Shown in pieces: positions 1 to 13,559 of a stretch of DNA of 64,000 nucleotides. Under the pieces are notes generated by a model. That model made no database searches, had not been told where the DNA came from, and saw only the letters and a program-made list of their open reading frames with translations. The stretch is from Physcomitrium patens (lineage: Eukaryota > Streptophyta > Bryopsida > Funariales > Funariaceae). The translations under genes and the position numbers were made by a program. The stretch lies in the NCBI RefSeq assembly GCF_000002425.4, contig NC_037259.1, positions 2,087,218 through 2,151,217 on the forward strand, in the 5' to 3' direction. Each line of letters begins with the position of its first letter. Within the stretch, counting starts at the first letter, position 1.

Positions 1-595
1 ATTAGCAACTCCGCTTAATGATTATATTAACAAGTACCACTAAAGCTTGAATTCATGATCAAATATCATTTTCCATATTATGCTAGCTTAGGTTGATACT
101 TTATGTAAAGATAGATCTAGTCACGGATTTGCACAAAAATGAGTATTAATTGAATCTGCATCAAAATAAATCATAATATTTTTAATAATTATTTAGAAGT
201 AGTGATGAAATGATGATATGATTGTTTAAACATTGCTATATTTATAATATTGATAATATTGAATCATGTATTTTGATTCTATTTTATTAACCAACATGTA
301 CTTTCAACCATCTCACTAATTTATTCTCTATTTTTGATACTTATAGTTATAATTCTTAAGCATGTAATTCATGTGGCTCTACAATACATTTATTTTGCAT
401 CCATAGAAACTATTAGGTTGTTGGTATATACAAATCATGTGATTATAGATGACAATGCTCTTGATCCTAGGACTCTCCTGTCATAGTTATGTAGCTAAGA
501 CATACGTTAATTCACAAGAATCAAAAATCAAATGCTATTAGTAATAATTTTTTTATGATTTTTATATTGAAAGTTAAATTTTAATACTTATGTGA

Positions 596-1652
596 TCATC
601 AAACCAAAAATCAAAACAATCTAAAAATTATATATATTTAAATTTACCTATAAGCCATTGCTTAAAAAAATACAACTTTCAACCATATACTTATGATATA
701 CACCTTAAATAGTGCAACAAGACTTGATATATTAATATGGAAAGAATTGCATTACAATGGCTAGCAGCTAGTGTGAGGAAGAGAAGCTAAAGCCTAAGTG
801 AAGGCATGAATCAATTACTTGAATATTAGGTGTAAAGCTTTCTAAAGGTATAATTACTATTCTTTAGAATTAACAAAGACTTTGGAGGATTCCATATTAA
901 ATCTTTGTGGTATTATGTGGTCTTTTTTTATTTTTATTTTTTATCAAGGTTCACTTTTAAATACCAAAACTTGCAACCAATGGTATTTTTAAGTTTATAA
1001 TAAGTTCATTGAGAGAATTAATAAGAAAATATCAAAGTATTATTTTACTACATAGTATATAAAAAGTAAATCAAATCCAAGAATATGCAATATTATTTAT
1101 TATATTTAATTTTATTTAAAATCATATACACGTGCATTCTAAGTGACCAAATTTAATTGCTTTCTATTAAGTGACCAAATTTAATTATTTTCTATTAAGT
1201 TTCAAAAGTAGTCTCATCAACATTACATTAAGCAATGCTTCAATCAAGGAACCAAATTGGTTTTTTGCATGTCAAGTAATTATGCCCAATATTCTTGGAT
1301 TAGTTGCATCTAAATACTCTTTTAATTCTTTCAATATCTTGAATACAAATGTGACATTTTTTAAGGTAGTAATATGAATGTTGTATCAAGGATAGTAGGA
1401 TCAAAGCAACATTGATTTTATAGTTATTTTTTTATCCAATACTTTGTTAATTATAAGAGCTCCCACAAGTTACATGTACATGTGCAATTCTATAAATCTA
1501 AAATATTAGATGATTGCTTTGATATGCATTCAAAGATAGTATTGAATAGAAAAATGATGCAATAGTCACTTGTAAGTATAAGTGACCATTTGTTCTTTTC
1601 TATTATATTAATTGATAATCGTCTAATAGTTGAATTTGCAATGGTACATTAT
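596..1652. other. AT-rich spacer inside inverted-repeat element
   Basis: No coding frame of note. The only structure I see is a 28-base tandem duplication at 1141-1196, annotated separately. Confidence 0.5.
1141..1196 (+). repeat. 28-bp tandem duplication
   Basis: The unit beginning AAGTGACCAAATTTAATT occurs twice in direct succession (1141-1168 and 1169-1196) with two base differences. Confidence 0.85.
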
Positions 1653-2200
1653 TGTCATAGATATACATATGTAAACCAATAATTACTTATATAATTTAGA
1701 TAATACTAGATAAAAGTATGTCAATTCTATAATATCTTCTATCGAAGCTTCCTAAAAACTTTATTGATGCTGCTTTGACTTTATAGGTGACTTTAATTGA
1801 ATTTTTAGATTAGAAACGTGGTCAATAAGTTGGCCATGTGCCACACATGTTGGTAGCTTAAAGAACAAGCTAACTATGTGGCCTACACGTAGAAAACTTG
1901 CCTTGTAAGGTAAGGCATGTATCCTGCAAAGTCAACACATATTAGAAGTTCTATAAAACATTGCCATGTAGCTTTTACTTAGATAGTATATATAGAGGCA
2001 AGAGTGATGCCCTCTTTATTCTTATCAACTCCTTTCTTGCTTCTAGTTTAGATTTAAGAGTCTCTAGTTTCTTTGTCATTTAGCAATAGCCATTCTAATT
2101 TCTTTTTAATATATATACTACTTTATTTTTATTTTTTCACTTTATTTTTGACACAGATTTTCTAAGTTTATGCATTTTCTTCCAATTCATGTCCTTGACA
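1653..2200 (+). mobile_element. Solo LTR of the window's chromovirus family
   Basis: This 548-bp segment starts TGTCATAG and ends GTCCTTGACA. It aligns along its whole length with the 550-bp LTRs of element A (for example the GTGGTCAA..GTTGGCCATGTGCCACACATGTTG block and the TATATATAGAG TATA region near 1990). It is flanked on both sides by ATTAT (1648-1652 and 2201-2205), a perfect 5-bp target duplication. No internal sequence is present, so it is a solo LTR left by LTR-LTR recombination. It lies inside the long inverted-repeat element and therefore arrived later. Confidence 0.93.
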
Positions 2201-3420
2201 ATTATTCATTGTATTATATTATGAGTTGCTGCCAAAGTATTTCTAGCATTGAAATTAATCTCCTCTTATATCCTTTTAAGATCTATTAATTTAGAAATTT
2301 TGTAATATTTAAAATCATGTGGCTATATTGATTTCCATTAAGCTGTGACAATGTCTAATATTATGCTAGAGTATTTATTAAGTATTGTATAGCTTCTTCA
2401 AATACATCCTAATTTTTTTGAAAATTTGATATTGAAATCTAAAAAAATATTTGCACTTGCTACTACTTAGAGATGGCATATAAGCATTGGATTTTTGAAA
2501 TGTCATTATTAATTCTTAACTAAATGGTGCACTAAAAATGTGTATTTGCATAGTAGAAATACATTGTTGACAACATCAATGATATCTTTTTGTTGATTAG
2601 ACAAAATGTGAATTTTGGAAGATTGTAATATAATAGACAATATGCAAGAATTATTGCTTTCATCCATCACATGAACCACAACCAATAGTCATTGATTTAA
2701 ACATTTGTAATATTAAATAGAAAATAAAATAATTATTTCTTTGAAATAATTATTATAGCAACAAGAAAATGTCCCACTTTTTTTTTTTTTGAAAGAGTCT
2801 TATCTATGTCAATGACATGTCTACAATGTTATAAGCCATATAAGCTAGCATTTTAGGCAAAAATACAAAAGAAAGCAATTTTGTTCATCAACTTCTAATT
2901 TTGTAATGCTCTTAAGATTCTTTGTTTTTTTTTAGTCATAGTATGCTTTTAGGTTTATATTGTTATCTTTATAGGAATCAATTAGCTCAAAAGTAATGTT
3001 TCCCTCTTCTATACTAGACAATCAAGTAGGATATTGTAACTCCTTCATTACATCAAATATTATTTTTTATGCAATTGAAATGCTAGCAATGCATATGTCT
3101 TCAAAGATAAATATCCAAATAATAAATTCACTTGTACATATCTATTGAGATTGTAGCATATGTAGTTTCTAATTGCAAGTATCAATACAATATTTTACAA
3201 TGTATCTCATTTGATTGGACTTGATAAAAGATGTTTCAAAATGGTTGTTGATTGCATTACAATAAATATCTTACTTTAATGTATTACTACTTAGGAAAAC
3301 AACACCCATAGTATGACACATGATCATTCTAAATTCAAAGGTGATGTATGCATGCTTGCATATGCCTAATCATATATAAAATCTACTTATGAATAAACAC
3401 TACATAATTTCACTAAATCA
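2201..3420. other. AT-rich spacer inside inverted-repeat element
   Basis: No open frame, RNA gene or repeat recognised beyond short poly-T runs (for example near 2780). Confidence 0.45.
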
Positions 3421-4174
3421 CTTACACAAAGATAATCAAATTTGACTTTCAATATAGAAATCATAAAAAAATTATTACTTATAGTATTTGATTTTTTATT
3501 CTTATAAATTAGTGCATGTCTTGGCTACATAATTCTAATAGTAGAGGCCTAGGTCCAAAAGCATTGTCATCTATAATTACATGATTTATAAACACTAACA
3601 ACCTGATAGTCTAAAGATTTGTGTAAAGTCATGTATTAGTACATATCAACATCAATGCTTGATTCCGAACTTCATGAAGTCTCCAACCTTGATTTTGATT
3701 CAAATCTTATTCTCAATGGAATTGCATTGTACATTTGCTTAATTCAAGCACATCATGTGTTTGTCAATCCATAGATGCAAAATTAATGAATTGTAGAGTA
3801 ATGTGAAGCATGTCCTTAAGGCTTATAGCTACAAATGTCAAAAACGGGGAATCAATTGATAAGATAGTTGGAAGTACTTTTTGGTTAATGCAATAGAATC
3901 AAAACACATGATTTAATACTATCAATATTACAAATGTAGCAATATTTAAACAATTGTATTATCATCCTACCACTACCTAAAAAGAATTGCAAAAAATGTT
4001 ATGATTTATTTTGATGCAGATTCAATTAATACTTACTTTTGTACAAACTTGCAACTAGGTCTATCTTTATTCAAAGCATCAACCTAAGCTAGCATGACAC
4101 AGAAGATGATGTTTGATCATGAATTCAAGCTTTGGTGGTATTCATTAGTATGATCATTAAGCGGAATTGCCAAT

Positions 4175-5196
4175 CATACTTGTTCATATATGATACATAA
4201 ATCATTGTTGGTAATATCCATTAATATGCAATATAAGAATCATTGGTAATAATATATGTTCATATACAATGCAAGATATGCATCAGAAATTATCAAAAGT
4301 AAGAGGATATTTATAATATTTTAGGATACTCCAAGGATAAATCTGAAATTTTTTTAAGTTTTAAAGGTTAAATTTTTAATATGATATACTTTTGATATTC
4401 TTTTATTGTATATAAAATCGTTATTTAAAAAAAAGTAAATAAAACAAAATTACTAAAAATAATTAGGGTCTAAAATTCTTGGTTAATCACAATTAGTTAT
4501 TTAGTGTGAATTTTTTATTATAAAATTAGAATAAAATTAATAGCCATATATGTTATGTAGTAAAATATTTTTTTGTTATTTTATATTATAACATTAAAAT
4601 TTAAAATGCCAACTAGCTTTCAAACATGCTCAAAACAATTTATTTGTTGACATATGTAAATATTTCTAATATTTGTTTTAAATGTCTAGAAAAACATTTA
4701 TGCCTTACAAAACTTTATTCAAGAGTTCTCACAATTTTTATTAAAATTCTGAAATATTTCTATTTAAACTGTTTACAATTGATTCTTTAAAATACTATAT
4801 AAAACATATTGATTATAAAAATAATTCTAAATCAGCTTTCACTCAAATACATTCATAGATATTTTACTTATTTTTGTCATAAATATAGCCAATTACTATA
4901 TTTTTTTTCATGTAAAATAAATTGCTACATAAAGTATTATATATATATATATATATATATATACACTCACACACATATTTTTTTTATTCCTTTTATTTTA
5001 TTAAACATCAATTAGATCATAGTATGTTATTAAGAAAACTTGTTTAAAAAGAAAAAACAACAGAAACAAGAAGTAAGTGTATAAAATACCAAAATTAGAC
5101 ATTTCTTTTATAACACATCCTACTTCTTATGTTGTATAATTATCAACTAATATTTAGATAAAATATTTACTATAATTATCAATATATGAATAACCA

Positions 5197-5233
<37 letters not shown>

Positions 5234-7353
5234 ATTTAGTATTTTAAATCAATTTAAAATGGTATGATTGTTATTTGCTTTCTATATTATATCTAAACAT
5301 GTTTTATGTTGGATGTAACAACCTTGCTAAGCATAGATTAACTATGTTTTATTTTTATATTTTTGCATTAGCTTAAGTAAATTTTTTTCATAAAAAATAA
5401 AACGATAAAAAATGGATAATACACTCATAATACACTCATATACCATCTTTTATTACCACAACTCTTCTAGCCCTTTTGTCTCTTTCTTTGTAAACATGAT
5501 TCTTGTTTAGTTTGTCTTCATAGTTTCTACATATTTTTGCCAATATATACAACAACAATCAAACTAAATAACATTTGATTAATAAGTTGTTAGAACTTTG
5601 ACATAGAAGTATTAGGCTAGTGCATTAAAAAGATCAATGTTAATTTATACACAAATAGACAATAAGAAACCTGGAGATTATAATTTTTAAGTTTTGAAAA
5701 GATTCTTTGTAATACTTGTATTTCTAGATACAATAATATTTCAAGATATGTATATATAGATCATAAAATTGTGCTTACCCAAATTCAATCAACAAAGATA
5801 TCTATATCTATATATATATATATATTTATATGTGTGTATATACATATGTATATGTATATTTTTCTTTTTATGTTTTTGCTGACTGAATATTTATAGGAAT
5901 CTTCTCAACATCGAGAAGTATTAAGTTTTGGTTAATTATCTTAGTCATTTTGGTCAATTTGTAGTTTTAATCGTTGTGATGTTAAGGTGATGTGTACGAC
6001 TTTTTGTAATTAAAAATAGGTAGAGCAGCTATTATCCTTATTTTATGCTGAATGATAACTATGTCTTGATGAATGCGAAGTTTGTCTAGATCAATGTTCA
6101 TAATCTCAACGTCAATCTCATTGTCAAGAATACAGACTTCCTTACCTTCTTGCTCCGACATAGAACGCTAAGGTGCACGATTCTGTTAAATTTGATATTT
6201 AGTGAATTTATATGTGATTGTGCAATGGGATAGTGAATTGGTATGTGCAGTTGAAATTATTCAACGTATATTCGCCTCGCTCTGACATAGTGTATACCAT
6301 ACAGGTGTAGAAGATTTTTCAACATGTGTACAAAAAGAGTGCGAGTGTTAGATATTTTCATTCACATGGCAACTGGTAGAATGAGACACATTTGGGTTCA
6401 CTAAATATTGTGTCTTATGATAAGGAAGGTTTGTGTCATAAGAGAGTGAGCTTGCAATGTGTAAGTGACAATTGGTAGAACACGTGGAGAAAAAAAAAGT
6501 AATACATTGTATGAAAGCATGCTACTTCGTGAAATATTTTGAGTATCCCGTTGGCAACATCTTCCGCAGAACTGTGAGTTTCAAATATGTCAATATTTTA
6601 CTCCCAGAGGAAGATCAGCGTGTCATTATTTCACAATGGAACGGAATAAAAATAGATAGAAAACGATACACTTGGGAAATTCACAGTATACATTCATGAA
6701 TACCCATAGCCAGAAGACTGAGGTCTCGAAGTATTGTTTCAGAAGTTTCAAATCTTCGTATAAGAGACACATGAACAATGTCCGAAAAAAGAACTCACAG
6801 GTATCATGTCGTTCCAGCGTTCTAAGTTTCACCTTAGATAAAATACAGAACGACTCTGCCAGAAAGAGCTAAAGCCCCGCCGGAAGTTCATCCTACTACA
6901 GTGAGACCAAAATCTTAAGACATCCTTACAAGAAACAGATCAGAACGAGCTCAAGGCAAAAAAATATCAGAGTACCACGGGTGGTTATCCTACTTCAGGA
7001 ACAGTGAAGGACGATCCGTTGCTCTGCACTGCAGAAAGAGCACAAAAACAAACAAGTAACAAGAAACAAGTCGACAAACATGTCGCCACTAACGCGACCT
7101 GCAGGCAGGTCCAGCGACCCCCGCAGAAAGGACAGTTAAATCTCAAGTGGCTTTCCCCAGTGAACAGTTGCATCTCTCCCGGCCCCAAACAGTAAAATCC
7201 TTCAGTGTCTTTCCCTTCGGCAACCCCCTTGCAGTAGTCTTGTCACCAGTTATCCGATCCGAGACCCGCAGATTTCCGAGCGCAGAGCGTCATCCATTCG
7301 TGAATCCGGAATGTTACTTAAACCACCAGAGGCTTCAACCACCTTTGACGGCT
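4175..7353. other. AT-rich intergenic DNA, no gene recognised
   Basis: From 4175 to about 5900 the DNA is very AT-rich with (TA)n tracts near 4938-4963, 5201-5228 and 5811-5825. From about 5900 to 7353 base composition becomes more balanced on the 3' side of the glycine-rich protein gene, and part may be its 3' untranslated region. Only short frames of 60-75 codons occur, and none resembles a known family. Confidence 0.5.
4938..4963. repeat. (AT)n microsatellite
   Basis: Uninterrupted AT dinucleotide run followed by a short CACACA tract. A second AT run lies at 5201-5228. Confidence 0.9.
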
Positions 7354-7866
7354 CTAATAATCGCTCTGGCGTTCGATCCTCCAGTTCCCGGAACCCCCGC
7401 CACCTCCGCGACCTCCATAACCACTGCCACCACCTCCGCGGCCTCCGTAACCACCACCGCCTCCACCCTCACGATCTCCATAGGACGGGCGACTTCCGTA
7501 CCCACCACCACCACTCCCACCGTAGCTACCACCACCTCCACCATAGCCGCCACCACCTTCACGGCGTCCACCACCGCCTCCTCCGTAGCCACCACCTCCA
7601 CCGCCGCCTCCTCCACGGGACTGCGCTTGGTTCACAGTGATGTTACGCCCGTCCAACTCCTTTCCATTCATTTCTTTAATAGCTTCGTTCATGGCGTTCT
7701 CGTCAGCAAACGTGATGAAACCGAACCCGCGAGACCTTCCAGTTTCCCTGTCGGAGATTACCTTGCTCTGAATAACATCTCCGAAAGGACGGAACGCTTG
7801 CTCCAAACGGTCGTCGGTGGTGGCCCAAGCCAGGCCCCCGACGAAGCACCTAAATTCTTCTCCCAT
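7354..7866 (-). CDS. Glycine-rich RNA-binding protein (one RRM plus Gly-rich tail)
   Basis: A single uninterrupted frame of 170 residues. Residues 1-82 form one RNA recognition motif with RNP2 CFVGGL (7-12) and RNP1 RGFGFITF (46-53). The rest is a low-complexity tail of Gly with Tyr, Arg and Ser, including repeated GGYGGRGGGG-type blocks. This is the architecture of plant class IVa GRPs (the GRP7/GRP8 type), which bind single-stranded RNA and act in mRNA processing and as RNA chaperones, often under cold or circadian control. The start is the ATG at 7866-7864: it sits just before the RRM, and the upstream in-frame start would add 14 residues not expected in the family. No intron is seen, although the Arabidopsis relatives have one inside the RRM. 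The family call is secure; the exact orthologue is not. Confidence 0.93.
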   Translation of the reverse strand: MGEEFRCFVGGLAWATTDDRLEQAFRPFGDVIQSKVISDRETGRSRGFGFITFADENAMNEAIKEMNGKELDGRNITVNQAQSRGGGGGGGGGYGGGGGGRREGGGGYGGGGGSYGGSGGGGYGSRPSYGDREGGGGGGYGGRGGGGSGYGGRGGGGGSGNWRIERQSDY

Positions 7867-9000
7867 CTTGATAGTATGAAGTGTTCGAAAAAAACGGACA
7901 AGTAACAAAGAGGCGCAGGGTGAACCCTGAATGCCTCGGAGATCAGAGAAAAGGAGACCAGAGTAGAGGCAAGAGAGTGCAATGAGAATAGGGCTGCGGG
8001 CACGAGATTATGAGGGGTGCGGGGAGCAAGCCATGCCCACGCACGACTTTCGGTAGTTGGCAGATTTCTGCGGTCGGGAGGCTCCACCGTCCGGTGGTCG
8101 CGGCACCGATTACGTCCGATGCGTTGAGAGCATCCTGGCCGTGCGATATGTACCCTTCAGCAGTGAGATATTTTGAAGGTCCGGTCGTGGACAAAAAGTG
8201 GAGGGGGACTCTAGGAAAGGTCTAGATTCCTAAATTTTATTATGTAAGAAAGGGAAAGTGAAGCACAGCCAGCGAGCGAGCGAGCGATCGTTCGGGTTCC
8301 TTCTAAGTTAACGACCATGAGTGGTGACAAAACAGTTGAGCTCCTTTTCCCACCTGCCATCGGTGAACTTTCGAAAACTCATATACTCGCCTTTAGTTCC
8401 TTCAATACTGGTAAAGAGTAGAGGATAGAATCAATCCCACGATGCCTCATGACACGTAGGTTTGGTATCAGGTATGGTTTTTGGTCCGGCCCGAGCCTCT
8501 TCTTCCTCCGAAGCTAACCCATGCTTATCGACAAGGTCCAAGTGGAATTTGCGTTTGGGACAAAGAGGCATGGGGAGAGGTGTGGGTACTTGTGGCCCTT
8601 TTTCCCCAGTTGGCCGTTGCACCCCCCCTGGCTCGGCAAACCTCGTCATCCACACACGAGGCATCTCTGATCATTGTGTGACTCACTTCCTCATCAGCAC
8701 AATGGATCTAGGCTATTTGTAGATTCCTAGCGGTTCTCCACGTCATTGTTATACCGTCCTGGCTACCAGACTTCGGTCTTTATGTCTATTCAGCTGCCAG
8801 CTGGGATCTTGGAGGGGTTCTCATTTGCGGACGTGGACGAACCCCCTAACCCATTCGCTTCTTGGCTTTCCTTCTGCTTTCTTGCTTGCGCTTAATTTCC
8901 TTTGGGACCGCTCCAGTGCAGGACTCGTCGTCTGTTCGTTGGAGCGCGTCTGGATGAGAACATCCATCCACTCTAGCTGTTCTTTTTTATTTGACTTTCA
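7867..9000. other. Leader/promoter side of the GRP gene; no other gene recognised
   Basis: This is upstream of the minus-strand GRP gene and is less AT-rich than the flanks. A short GCGA repeat lies at 8266-8285. I see no convincing TATA box at a normal distance, so no promoter is called. Short overlapping frames at 8430-8720 resemble nothing I know. Confidence 0.4.
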
Positions 9001-12000
9001 ATAAGGAAACACTCAATAACACCTAAAATAACTGCATTATTCAAATAAAAAAATTACAAGCAAACTGGTTGACTTTGAAGTTGTTGTTTATATATTCCTT
9101 TAGTTATTTATGAACTAGTTTCCTATTTCATGTTTTATTTTTAGTTTTTTTTTAATTTTTAATATAATTTTTTAAAGTTTACAACATAACCGATGTGGTA
9201 GAACTTTTGTGTGTTACTTTTTACTGAACACTACAATAAAATAAACATATTTATAATCATCATAAATTTTAATGACATTTCTCTTGTACCAAAACATCTT
9301 ACGTAGAATACCATGTTTGAAATGAATTTCCTGACGTCAAGTTTCTCCACTACCATCACTACAAATTGTGATGCTCTCTTAAAAGTTTTGAACATCACAC
9401 TAGTTAGTTATTCAATGTTAACAATTTAAATTAAGTTAAATACAATCCAAGATGTGTAAAACAAATGTAGAAATCACTCACATCACTCAGAATTTTCATT
9501 TGGTAATCTGGATGTTGATGTTTATTCCTCACAGAGATGGTGCAGTTTCATTCCATGTACCTCCACGACAGTTATTTCAGTCATTACTGATTAGATGTAT
9601 CATCCAAGTGGAGACAAGCTCTCTATGCAGGGTATAGATTCCATATATGTACAATACACCTACATAAACGAGGGTCATGGGATCCTGGTGATCGACAAAA
9701 CACGTGGCATGCGATATTCTTTTGGAGGTAAGACTACATCGCTGCATTTGGTCTCATGAAAAGAGGCGGCGGAGGCCAAATTGCAGCAGCACCGAAATGT
9801 AGTTATTCAGCACAGTTTTTGGACACCCAACGCCACCTATCTCTAGGCACCTAAAATCTAAACTCACCCCACACGAGGCATTATCCACGACATCGGTATA
9901 TATTCGGAGGAAATTTTGTCATCACTTACTTTTAAAGTAGTTGAGGGTGTGGGGGGGGGGGAGGTTGGGCCGGGTCGGGTCGGGCGAGGATGGAGACAGC
10001 ATCGGATTCCTTGAATGGCAGGGGAGTCCTATGCAAGGCATGAATGCTGCTGCCATGCTATATCTATATCTAGATAACTTGCTGGACACTGAATCTGGTG
10101 TGGGAGATATTTTTGTTATTTGTTGTTGCTATTATTATGATTATTATGCTTATCTTCCTTTACCCCAATTGTACACATTCAAGTGCTGACTGGTCTGATG
10201 GAGGGTTTTGTCATAACTCTGCCAGAGTGAGGGGGTGTACTTGTGTGTGCAGAGTACTTCGCGCTCAGGGGTCTTCGTCGTGGGCCTAGTCTATGTACTC
10301 TTGAAGACTTCAACGGGAACTGTGGAGCTAGGGAGAGAGTGAAGGCGATGTTTTGGATTGTTGAAATCAAATAATTTATTTGTTGGTATTTAAATTTTCG
10401 GGAATATACATATATATATATATATATATATACACATAACTTGAGACGTGTATAAATGTAGGATGTTGCTAATGTCACCACAATTTTGGCTACTACCATC
10501 ACAATTTATTGTTAATATGGTTTTAATTATTTTTTAAATTTCAATTAATTTTAATTTCTATATAATATCAAAAAAAATATTGGAGATATCAAAAAAATTA
10601 TTAAAATAATATTCATTAATTTTTTATTTATTTTTAGATAGGTGGCATGTTATGAATGTAAAAGCAAAAATTGTGGTGGCATTAGCGATATCTTATGTAT
10701 GTATGTATTTGAAGAAAGAATAAAAATATATTAAATTTTGGCCTTTAAAGAGTATTTGATAAATAATACAAAAAAACAATATAATGTTTTTTAAATACAT
10801 TTAAAGTAGTTTCTCATGTAATGCTTAAAAAAATGACATTCAAAAACTTCACCAATGACATGATTTTGAGACTAGATACATACTAAAGAATAGTAGCAAA
10901 GCTCAAATCTAAAGCATAAAAATGCCACAAAAGTGTGTGTATCTTTGCAAAAGTAGCTCAAATTGCACTTCATAATCTTCTACATATCATTTGTATAATG
11001 TAGAATCTTCCATTGGTTTATTGAAAGGAAACAACTTTTTTCATTTTTATTTGATTTTTTATTTGATTTTCCAATATATTTTTGTAATTTTATTATCAAT
11101 GGTACAACATCTATAACTACATATGCAAAGAGAGTCCAAGGCATCTCCAACAATAACAATACATTATACAACTAAGAGAAGTCTACTATCTAAGATTCAA
11201 ATTTTAATCTAGCAATGGACATGTTAGAAGAGCAAACTCTACTTAATTCCTTTCATCATTATCAATATAGTGACCACTCATACCTTACTCATTAGATTGC
11301 AAGTTACTTACAAAGTTACTTTGGTTTATTAATTTAAATTATCCTTTCAAAGTGGAAATAGACTAGGAACTTGTGCAAAAGAAAGTAAAAAAACTTTTAT
11401 GCATTATCATTATTGTTTGCTTTACATATAACAAATATAGAGATAATGGTCTTGAAGTATGTTAAGTATTTCTAAAATAAATAACCAAAGGCTTTGTATA
11501 TATATATATATAAATAAAAAAATAAATATATTTAAAAATATTCTAAAAAGAGTAATCTTGGTGGATTTTAATTTTATTGTCTTATAATTTAAAGATTATT
11601 TTTGCACCTTTTAATCCTAAATTATAACTTTAATACTATAATTATATAAAATCTCTTCCTAAATAGAATCAACGAAAACTTCAAAAGAAATTGTTTCAAT
11701 TGTATTAGACATTTGCACCAAGTTTGAAAACATTGTAGGTTTAAAAAGTATATATTTTTGTAAAATAAACCTTATATATACTTTGTAGGATTATAAATAA
11801 GATAAAATATAGTGGATTAGTAAAAATAATATTATAAGTATCTTTAGGTATAACTTTAGAATAGCTTTAGCAAAAATTATTTATAAAAACTATAGATTGA
11901 TACATGGAGAAGAATAATTATGAATTTAGATCATAATTAACTCTTAAGACACAAAATTGCATATCTACAACAATGATAGGATTTTTTTTAATGATTAAAA

Positions 12001-13559
12001 AAATAATTCAAGAATAAACTTCATAAGATTGGATAAACGTTAGATTAGAGTGATTTGGATGGATATTGAATTTGTAAGAGCTTTACAAAGTCAAGGTTAT
12101 TTTAGGTGATTTGAAATTTTGTGAAATAAAAAAGGTTTATATTTGAGATAATTTTGTAAGCATTCTAGCAGATCAATAAGTAAAAATTTATAGGATTAAG
12201 AATCTTTTTTAAAATGTATCATTTTATAAATTTAAAATTAATTAAAATTATTTCAAGAATGTTTAGTTTTTTTGTTTTTGACAATAGACATTCTATTTTT
12301 AATATTATACTATCTTTGAATAAATATCTATTTTTTTAAGTGATATAAGAAGATATTGATGTATGGTTGTTTGTGATTTTTGTCTTTGATATAGAATTAT
12401 ATTATATCTTATCTTTTCTTAATAGATGTATTAAAAAAAATGGTTTATTATATTACTTATGGGATAATAAAAGAAAAAAATAAAGGTTTTTGTAAGACTG
12501 AACAAGTTTTATTTAAGCTCCCATTTTTTTCATAATATTAAATTTTATATTGCTAAACAAGAAAAAATAGTATATTATTTGATCACCTTTAAGTTGAATT
12601 TATTTTTCAATTGAAAAATATAAATGTAAATCATCTAACTTCAATATGATTATTTATTAGTAAAAAAATCATTGAATCTTTCAACATATTAATGATATAT
12701 GGTCTTGTTATAATATTACATATTTTAAATTTTTTCTTGTAAAATTTTATATGTCTTTATTTAATATTTTGTAAAAAATAAATATTTTTGTAAAAAAAAT
12801 AATACATCAAATTATAAAATCAATTAAAAAAGCCCTACATCTTTCTTCACACATATGTTTAAGATATGTTCAAATATTTTTCAATCAAATTAAAGATTTG
12901 CAACTAGAAAGGAAGTCAATACTTACTTAGATTAAATAGAGAAAGATTGAAGATAATTCTAACAAAGATTTCTATGCAAAGATTAAAAATAAATATTCTA
13001 AATGTAATATTATTGCATTCTAATACTCCAAAAGTGAGCAACATAGAGACCTTTGACACCAACAAATATTTGTTTCAATTTTTTATTTTATTCTTTATAA
13101 AAAACAAATTAAAGGATTTAGAAAATTTAAAGAGATTATAACTATTTTTTTTAATAATATTACATGAAAGGTCAAAAAATATGTAAACAAATATTTATTA
13201 AATCCATTTAATATATACAATAATGATATTTAAAAAAAGACATGGCTAAAAGCAAAGCACCTTGATTAGGGAGAAATTGTTTATTCTAAATAAAGTAAGT
13301 ATTAAAAACTTTTAGACCTTCTGATATAATATTGATAATAATTATATTTCTGAAATTAACCATATTTTATCTTAAGGCTAATTCTAATACAATATCTTCA
13401 AAGGTTTTTTCTTTTTCTTTTTCTTTTTTTCTTTTCTTTTTTGCACAAAAGAGATTATAAGACAAAGTTAGGTAATTGAAGGCTAATGACATTATCAAAA
13501 AATTTCAATAAAATTTATACTAAAGTAATCTAGCCTTAGATCTAAGCAATTTTTATAGA
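9001..13559. other. AT-rich intergenic DNA with repeat debris
   Basis: No gene recognised. Features seen are a poly-G run near 9951-9961, (AT)n tracts at about 10408-10431 and 11499-11512, and the MITE-like inverted repeat listed separately. The stretch from about 12000 could include the upstream part of the LINE, but I cannot align it. Confidence 0.45.
10447..10710. mobile_element. Small inverted-repeat element (MITE candidate)
   Basis: The segment around 10460-10488, containing GCTAATGTCACCACAATTTT, is matched in reverse complement around 10665-10695 (AAAAATTGTGGTGGCATTAGC). The imperfect arms of about 30 bases enclose about 180 AT-rich bases without coding capacity. The size and structure suit a miniature inverted-repeat transposable element. 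No target duplication could be fixed. Confidence 0.45.

Larger units (their letters stand above)
1..4174. repeat. Long inverted-repeat element (arms 1-595 and 3421-4174)
   Basis: Bases 1-595 match the reverse complement of about 3421-4174, with position 1 pairing near 4174. Matching landmarks include the CCGCTTAATGAT block near both outer ends, the ATTCAATTAATACT block, and the GATGACAATGC block. By eye roughly four of five bases agree. The right arm has about 150 extra bases (roughly 3605-3760) absent from the left. The left arm reaches the window edge, so the element may continue outside. The interior holds no coding frame I recognise and one later solo LTR insertion. It could be a long-TIR or foldback DNA transposon, or two retroelement fragments lying in opposite orientation; I cannot decide between these. 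Confidence 0.6.

Noticed and set aside
7147-7905. Long plus-strand frame rich in Thr, Ala and Ser opposite the GRP gene
   Set aside because: It is the antisense reading of the glycine-rich tail, and its composition follows from Gly codons read backwards.
8930-9010. Weak similarity of this stretch to the copia LTR at 43460-43530 (shared CATCCATCCACT and CTTTCAATAA-like words)
   Set aside because: Too short and interrupted to separate from chance; no LTR ends seen.
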